A DNA stretch of 45,541 nt from Pseudomonadota bacterium (GTDB lineage Bacteria; Desulfobacterota; Desulfobacteria; Desulfobacterales; RPRI01): assembly GCA_018817425.1 (NCBI GenBank), contig JAHITX010000088.1, forward strand, positions 1 through 45,541, in the 5' to 3' direction. A model generated the notes under the pieces. The model worked only from the letters and a program-made list of their open reading frames with translations, ran no database searches and was not told the origin of the DNA. The stretch's first letter is position 1. The number at the start of each line of letters is the position of its first letter. The translations under genes were made by a program, and so were the position numbers. Positions 41,084 through 45,541 of the stretch are shown here, piece after piece.

Positions 41084-42562
41084 TTAAAGAATATATTGTT
41101 CACATATTTTGCGGTAATGATGCCCATATATTGAAAGTGTGACAGCCAATGGTATCTGCTTGGGCTTGCTGATTAGCGTCCAGATCATAAGTTTCCAGTA
41201 TTGAAAACGCTCTTTCCCTAAAAAACCAAGCCGGAAAGCGGATCGAAAGAAAGAAAGGAATCGCTGAAAATTTATAGGCTGTTTGATTTCGGGCACCTTT
41301 AGTTCCTTAAGCAAAGTTCTGACCCGACGGTAGTAGTTTTTAGGAGAATATATCTGTTTCATAATCGATTTATACCCGGCTGAAAGCTTGTCTATGCCCA
41401 TTTGGGGAATTATATTGGTTGTTCCGTTAACATTATCTCCTGAAAAGATATTGTCCACCCGGCTTTCCCGTTGAAGCCGCTCAAAAAGGCGTGTTCCCGG
41501 AATGGCCTGTAGCATTCCAACCATTGCGGTTACGATTCCGCTCTTTTGAATAAAATCGATCTGCCGCTGGAAAATAGAAGGCATGTCACTGTCAAAGCCC
41601 ACAATAAAACCGCCCATCACCTGTAACCCGGAACGGTGGATAATTTTGATACTTTCAAGAAGATCCCGGTTTTTATTCTGGGTTTTGTGGCATTCTGTAA
41701 GGCTGACCTCATCGGGTGATTCGATACCGATAAAAACAGAATCAAATCCGGCCGTTACCATCATGTCCAGAAGCTCAGGATCATCGGCGAGATTGATAGA
41801 GGCTTCAGTGAAAAACACACATCCCTTTTTATCTTTGCGCCATTCGATAAGAGCGGGCAGTAAATGCGTTTTAAGGTAGCCCTTATTTCCAATAAAATTG
41901 TCGTCAACAAAAAATATGCTGCCGCGCCAGCCGGAAGTATAAATAATGTCCAGTTCTGAGATGATTTGCCGGGGTGTTTTCAAGCGTGACCGGTGACCGA
42001 ACAGAGCCGTCACATTGCAGAATTCGCAATTGAACGGGCATCCCCTGGAAAATTGTATGTTCATGGATGCATATCGGTTCATTTTTATCAGATTCCATGA
42101 GGGAACAGGAGTATCGCTAAGATCACAGAAACCGGAAGCCCTATAGATTTTTTTTGCTTGTCCGTTTTGTAAGTCCGACAAAAAAGCTGGAAGTGTCAAT
42201 TCTGCTTCGTCGAGAACTAGATGGTCTACCTCCTTGAATTCCTCTGGCTCAGAAGTAAAAAGCGGCCCTCCTGCAACGATTTTTAAATTCAAAGCCTTAC
42301 AGCGGGCGATGATTTGTTTGGCTGATATACGCTGAACCGCCATGCCTCCGATAAAGACCATATCCGCCCATAAAAGATCTTTGTCCGTAAGACTATCCAC
42401 ATTTACGTCCACAATACGTTTAGACCATTTTTCCGGTAAAAGAGATGATACGGTAAGCAGGCCAAGCGGCGGGAAAGCCGACTTCTTTCCGATAAAACTT
42501 AAAGCGTACGTATAAGACCAAAAGGTATCCGGAAATTTTGGGTAAATCAGTAAAATGTTCAT
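41084..42562 (-). CDS. B12-binding radical SAM protein with DUF4070-type C-terminus
   Basis: This 492-residue protein has an N-terminal cobalamin-binding-like domain (NILLIYPKFPDTFWSYTYAL; LADMVFIGGMAVQ-like strand; IVAGGPLFTSEPEEF). The radical SAM barrel has CPFNCEFC at C175/C179/C182, then FFVDDNFIGNK and GFDSVFIGIESPDEVSL. The C-terminal domain is of the DUF4070 type (FERLQRESRV, then NIIPQMG). Such enzymes are methyltransferase-like, but the substrate of this group is unclear. It is not part of the RiPP operon and has a canonical CX3CX2C motif, unlike the two maturases. The ATG is at 42560-42562; it is apparently intact. Confidence 0.85.
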   Translation of the reverse strand: MNILLIYPKFPDTFWSYTYALSFIGKKSAFPPLGLLTVSSLLPEKWSKRIVDVNVDSLTDKDLLWADMVFIGGMAVQRISAKQIIARCKALNLKIVAGGPLFTSEPEEFKEVDHLVLDEAELTLPAFLSDLQNGQAKKIYRASGFCDLSDTPVPSWNLIKMNRYASMNIQFSRGCPFNCEFCNVTALFGHRSRLKTPRQIISELDIIYTSGWRGSIFFVDDNFIGNKGYLKTHLLPALIEWRKDKKGCVFFTEASINLADDPELLDMMVTAGFDSVFIGIESPDEVSLTECHKTQNKNRDLLESIKIIHRSGLQVMGGFIVGFDSDMPSIFQRQIDFIQKSGIVTAMVGMLQAIPGTRLFERLQRESRVDNIFSGDNVNGTTNIIPQMGIDKLSAGYKSIMKQIYSPKNYYRRVRTLLKELKVPEIKQPINFQRFLSFFRSAFRLGFLGKERFQYWKLMIWTLISKPKQIPLAVTLSIYGHHYRKICEQYIL

Positions 42563-42694
42563 ATAAGCAGACTCCTTTCTCTTCTTCCGACGGCCTTCTT
42601 GATCTTATCTTTAACTTGTTATGTATCTTCATTACGTTAGTATAAGCCGACGATTGGGAGGTGAATTTTATCAAAAACAGGTTGGTACTAAAGT

Positions 42695-42901
42695 TTATGA
42701 GTTTTTAAAACGAGCAATAACTTTGTCATAATTATCTCTCAGCTCATCTACTGCCTTGTCCATTCCCGATTTCACTTCATCCCAGGTTTCCCCGCTTGCT
42801 GACTTGAGCTCATTGAATTTTTCTGAAGCCGATTTTCTCTTCTTTTCTAACATAGCTATCTGATGGTTGTATTCGTCCCTAACATCATCTTGAAGGCCCA
42901 T
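42695..42901 (-). CDS. Coiled-coil protein, N-terminally truncated
   Basis: The 68 codons from ATG 42901 read MGLQDDVRDEYNHQIAMLEK and continue to DNYDKVIARFKNS, a charged helical protein resembling short coiled-coil stress proteins. The same frame continues upstream without an ATG as QIEADLKAYDQKLDKLKAGA, which is clearly the expected first helix, until a TAA at about 42960. The original start codon is therefore missing. The protein may now start internally or be a pseudogene. The function is unknown. Confidence 0.55.
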   Translation of the reverse strand: MGLQDDVRDEYNHQIAMLEKKRKSASEKFNELKSASGETWDEVKSGMDKAVDELRDNYDKVIARFKNS

Positions 42902-42997
42902 AGCCCCAGCTTTGAGTTTATCAAGTTTTTGATCATAAGCTTTAAGATCGGCTTCGATTTGTTAATAAATAGTAACGAAAAATAAATTATATAATGA

Positions 42998-43948
42998 TCA
43001 TTTATCCTTTTTAGACTCGGTCCACTCTTCCAGTTTACGGGCGGCAACATCACGTCCACCGATACCAAAGGCTATGGCAGCAGCTACAGCCATTGCTCCT
43101 AAAATCAGACCGAAGGCCAGATGGATTATCTCGTTGGCCAAACCCATATGACGGATTGCTATTGAGCCTGACAGTATCAGGATCGCCACACGAGCCACGA
43201 CCGACATCAGGCCCGCTTGAGCAGTTCCACTTGCCTGTATAGCCTTAGATGCCACATTCGCCAGATACAGACCGATAACGATAATGATCAGACCCAACAG
43301 TATATGACCACCAAAGACAACAAGCTCTTCCATCAGATAAGAGAGAGATTTAAAGCCTATCAAATCAGACGCTTCAAATACTGCGATAAGCATAATCGTT
43401 ATCAGTACCAGGTAGCCGGCTATTTCCGAAAGAGTTCTCTTTCCTTTTTCCGGCTCTTTACCTATACCCATCTGAAAAAGAATTGAATTGAAACCAATGC
43501 CGGTCATGAGTTCGGTGATAAATCCCGAAACTACTTTCCCGACCACATAGGCAATTGTTATGACTAACACAGCCGCAAAGATAGCCGGAAGCGCCCCCAT
43601 GAACAGGTTCAACATGTTGCTGGCCGGTTGGGTGATAGAGTCCAGAGCCAGCGCATTAAGTGCGGCAATCATCACCGGGATAAGGATGAGTATGTAGACA
43701 ATCAAGGCGATCATTTTGGACAGAGAAGTTACTTTTATCCGATTACTGAACTTGTCCAGGCCGGTGGCAGCCAGCAGGGTACCCACAAGTTGTCTTACTA
43801 TACGGGCAACGAACCAACCGATTACCCCGATCACACCGGCAGCCAGGATATTGGGCAGGAAAGCCAAAAATTTGTCCAGCATACTCTGCACCGGCTTGAG
43901 TAAGCCCTCAAGATTCAGTGCGCCTAACACCGCAGGTAGAAACAGCAA
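42998..43948 (-). CDS. MscS-like TM-helix repeat membrane protein, C-terminal part (frameshifted)
   Basis: These 316 codons encode four or more pairs of long membrane segments of the conserved TM helix type (PF05552), seen in small-conductance-channel-related proteins: FLPNILAAGVIGVIGWFVAR, ALPAIFAAVLVITIAYVVGK and GGHILLGLIIIVIGLYLANV. The frame has only a TTG at its assigned start. In-frame codons continue upstream (IYWLIFLLFLP) into the 3' end of the gene at 43954-44475. The two parts together make one protein of about 490 residues whose reading frame has lost one base near 43957-43965. It is a pseudogene, or there is a sequence error. The C-terminus ends EEWTESKKDK. Confidence 0.75.
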   Translation of the reverse strand: MLFLPAVLGALNLEGLLKPVQSMLDKFLAFLPNILAAGVIGVIGWFVARIVRQLVGTLLAATGLDKFSNRIKVTSLSKMIALIVYILILIPVMIAALNALALDSITQPASNMLNLFMGALPAIFAAVLVITIAYVVGKVVSGFITELMTGIGFNSILFQMGIGKEPEKGKRTLSEIAGYLVLITIMLIAVFEASDLIGFKSLSYLMEELVVFGGHILLGLIIIVIGLYLANVASKAIQASGTAQAGLMSVVARVAILILSGSIAIRHMGLANEIIHLAFGLILGAMAVAAAIAFGIGGRDVAARKLEEWTESKKDK

Positions 43949-43953
43949 AAAGA

Positions 43954-44475
43954 TCAGCCAATATATTCGCCGGCCGTTTTCGTAAGTGGTACCCGCTTAG
44001 TTTCTTCATCGCTAATCCTGCCACCTATCCGCTCGTCAAATTTTGCAACACCCATTACCTTTGTGATGGCCAGGCGTGACACGGCTGCCGTTATCCAGGC
44101 AACCAGCAGTAAAATACCAGCTCCAAGCAACCGGGGAAGAAATTGAAAAATATGATTCATAAGTTGCTCCAGAGGATCTATTACCATGGTGAGCCGTAAG
44201 GCCTCGAAAAAGGCAATGAGTACCAAAGCCATGATAAGCCAGAACAGGCCCCTGCCTATCACCTGGGCTGCGCTTTGCGCTTTACTCTCTTCTTCGCCCA
44301 TCGCGCCTGAGATTTTACCGGCCAGCTTTGTACGCTGAAGCACATTGCGGACGACGGTAGATACGATTAATGCAACTATCCAACCGGCAAGCAGGATGGC
44401 CAGGGCGCCGATAAGATTAGGCAAGTAAGCAACAATCGATCCGATGATCTGATTTAACATATCTTTTACTACCAT
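43954..44475 (-). CDS. MscS-like TM-helix repeat membrane protein, N-terminal part (frameshifted)
   Basis: These 173 codons start at ATG 44475 behind a very strong GGAGGT site. They encode the first membrane-helix repeats (YLPNLIGALAILLAGWIVAL; FLPRLLGAGILLLVAWITAA), then LTKTAGEYIG and TGA. In the other frame the text continues immediately as IYWLIFLLFLP, the expected helix, so the stop results from a -1 type frame change. The family gates ions or solutes in response to membrane tension or is otherwise associated with osmotic stress. A sigma54-type promoter lies about 180 bp upstream. The frameshift leaves it unclear whether a working protein is made. Confidence 0.75.
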   Translation of the reverse strand: MVVKDMLNQIIGSIVAYLPNLIGALAILLAGWIVALIVSTVVRNVLQRTKLAGKISGAMGEEESKAQSAAQVIGRGLFWLIMALVLIAFFEALRLTMVIDPLEQLMNHIFQFLPRLLGAGILLLVAWITAAVSRLAITKVMGVAKFDERIGGRISDEETKRVPLTKTAGEYIG

Positions 44476-44534
44476 CTCAGTACCTCCTTTATTTTATTGT
44501 GACTAATATCTTATTGTGGCAATGTTAAGTAACC

Positions 44535-44645
44535 AATCTAAAAAGGACACTCCTCTTGATTTCATCCACATTATCGACGGGCCTTTTGAGAAGTAAATAA
44601 GCAGCTCAATTGAACAACACCGTGGTAAGCTTCAACACTGAAAAG
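44535..44645 (-). pseudogene. Remnant of a BON lipoprotein gene
   Basis: The minus strand reads SVEAYHGVVQLSCLFTSQKA before a stop, matching SVKTYQGTVQLSGFVNSQKA of the intact BON lipoprotein at 34174. A shifted frame continues VDNVDEIKRSV, matching the end of its BON module. The first half of the gene is gone and the remnant abuts sigma54 element C. Element and gene were evidently duplicated together and then decayed. Confidence 0.8.
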
Positions 44646-44659
44646 ATAATATCATTATA

Positions 44660-44812
44660 ATAGCAAAGAGCCTGCCAATACCCGGAGAAGAATTATAAGT
44701 TTGATTTTATCCTTTAATAACAGGAAAATATATTAACAGGCGATAACAGTCTAAAAGTATGAAATGATTTAATTGACCTCAATATATGGTGGAACCTCAG
44801 CATGCTGATGGG
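44660..44812 (-). promoter_or_regulatory. Sigma54 promoter plus upstream element, copy C (faces BON remnant and channel gene)
   Basis: On the minus strand TTGGCAGGCTCTTTGCT (44678-44662) matches the sigma54 consensus at 12 of 14 fixed positions with exact spacing. The distal end contains a perfect palindrome TCAGCATGCTGA and two TGAGG boxes 18 bp apart. The predicted start is near 44651; the transcript would run through the BON remnant into the channel gene at 44475. The interval 44813-44976 shows nothing further. Confidence 0.72.
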
Positions 44813-44976
44813 TATAAAGAGGAAGGTCGGGCTATCCTGAGCTTATGCATCCTACAGCGGATTCAATAGGGGCCCGGAAATTGACTTAAAGATATTTTCC
44901 TTCTCGATATGTGGTTTACTTCAGGAAGTGATCGGATCAACTTAAAACGTCTTTCCGGTTCCTTGCTCTCGTGCTC

Positions 44977-45405
44977 CTATTGTACAATGATTTCAAAAAG
45001 AACTCTCATGTTTGCCTTTTCTGCTTTTGAGTAAATCTCTTTAGGCGCTACTTCGTGGACTTTCTGGTTTGTCTTCCCGTAGCCGATTATGGAAAGCCTA
45101 TCCCGTGCAATGACGACTTCGTTAATTAGGTATTCCCTAACGGCATTTGCTCTTCTTTCGCTTAACTTCTGGTTGTAAACATTCGTACCGAAAGCAGAGG
45201 TATACCCTGCAATACGGATTTTAGCATTAGGGTTTTCTTTCAGAAGCCGGACATTCCTTTTCAGTATCGTCTTTGTTTCCGGTTTAAGGGTTGAATGATC
45301 GAAATCGAAATGTATGTCCTCAAAAGCAAGAATAATGATCTTCGGCTCAACTGATGCAACCATAACCTTCTCTTCAGCATTTTCAGGCGCTTCAACAAAC
45401 AGCAA
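44977..45405 (-). CDS. OmpA-type peptidoglycan-binding domain protein, N-terminally truncated
   Basis: These about 142 codons encode an OmpA C-terminal domain: FEDIHFDFDHSTLKPETKTI, KIRIAGYTSAFGTNVYNQKL, SERRANAVREYL, RLSIIGYGKTNQK. This domain binds diaminopimelate in peptidoglycan. No signal peptide is present: the frame opens with TTG 45405, and an in-frame TAA lies nine to ten codons before it. In the neighbouring frame upstream, SRFVLGGNIMHLLNF looks like the end of an outer-membrane segment, suggesting that a frameshift separated the two halves. ATG 45363 (MVASVEPK) could serve as a start. The remaining 45406-45541 is AT-rich without clear features. Confidence 0.7.
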   Translation of the reverse strand: MLFVEAPENAEEKVMVASVEPKIIILAFEDIHFDFDHSTLKPETKTILKRNVRLLKENPNAKIRIAGYTSAFGTNVYNQKLSERRANAVREYLINEVVIARDRLSIIGYGKTNQKVHEVAPKEIYSKAEKANMRVLFEIIVQ

Positions 45406-45541
45406 TTCTCGGTGAAGTTAAGAAGATGCATAATATTACCACCCAGAACAAATCTTGAATTTATTTTTCGCAATCAGTAATGGAATATTTAAAATCCGGG
45501 TATTTTCACAAAAAACTATAACATATTGATAATTAACAAAA

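Noticed and set aside
43954..43970. Programmed -1 frameshifting in the channel gene.
   Set aside because: There is no X-XXY-YYZ slippery heptamer in phase and no obvious downstream pseudoknot; a plain indel or sequence error is simpler.
23120..44790. In all three sigma54 elements the minus strand has an aligned short reading frame ending in a stop (HQHIDIPPNIETK, HQYTEVHPNVEAK, HQHAEVPPYIEVN), as if it were the 3' end of a mobile gene.
   Set aside because: The frames open only briefly and hit stops upstream in copies A and C. The conserved region also includes non-coding sequence ending in a sigma54 site, so shared regulatory ancestry explains the similarity better.

Overview
All recognisable genes in this window lie on the minus strand, so they are transcribed from high to low coordinates. 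The protein repertoire (KamA-type and B12-type radical SAM enzymes, NHLM-type bacteriocin export, cyclic beta-glucan synthase, BON lipoprotein, many GNN-free anaerobe-style enzymes) and the dispersed palindromic repeats suggest an anaerobic deltaproteobacterium, most likely Desulfobacterales (Desulfobacterota). This assignment is an inference from gene content. I saw no tRNA, rRNA, CRISPR array, transposase or phage gene.

Region 1 (1-4893) begins with nested non-coding inverted repeats. They are followed by an operon of a KamA-family radical SAM/PLP enzyme, two ATP-grasp ligases and a GNAT acetyltransferase. A near-consensus sigma70 promoter drives it, and a small ORF comes first whose N-terminus mirrors that of the KamA protein. 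The set looks like a pathway that makes a beta-amino acid, joins it to other residues and acetylates it; the product is unknown.

Region 2 (5079-22734) is a complete RiPP biosynthesis and export locus. In transcription order it holds a TolC-type outer-membrane protein, an HlyD-type adaptor, a C39-peptidase ABC exporter, a second NHLM-type ABC exporter, a periplasmic-binding lipoprotein, an HExxH protein of unknown function, two Nif11-type precursor peptides with short Val/Thr/Ala/Gly cores, a PoyD-like peptide epimerase, a 36-residue translationally coupled mini-protein, two tandem B12-type radical SAM maturases and a CPBP membrane protease. The expected product is a secreted hydrophobic peptide with D-residues and extra C-methyl groups, in the style of polytheonamides or aeronamides.

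Region 3 (22735-34786) contains a giant cyclic beta-1,2-glucan synthase (NdvB type), a periplasmic trypsin-like protease, a tiny membrane protein, a Gln-rich secreted protein and a BON lipoprotein. Region 4 (34800-45541) is an envelope/energy stress island that is visibly decaying: DUF2254 and CheB-type proteins, alpha-glucan phosphorylase, a B12 radical SAM protein and a TM-helix channel protein are interspersed with broken genes. The broken ones are a histidine phosphatase, acetate kinase, an eRF1-like protein, two BON copies, a coiled-coil protein and an N-terminally truncated OmpA-type protein.

The main regulatory observation is a three-copy element of about 152 bp (23012-23162, 34634-34786, 44660-44812). 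Each copy ends in a correctly spaced sigma54 (-24/-12) promoter and begins with shared putative enhancer sequence. The copies face the RiPP export operon, the BON lipoprotein, and a BON remnant plus channel gene. This would place peptide export and envelope stress genes in one RpoN regulon. A separate 143-bp MITE-like inverted-repeat element occurs twice, and one copy sits between the sigma54 promoter and tolC.
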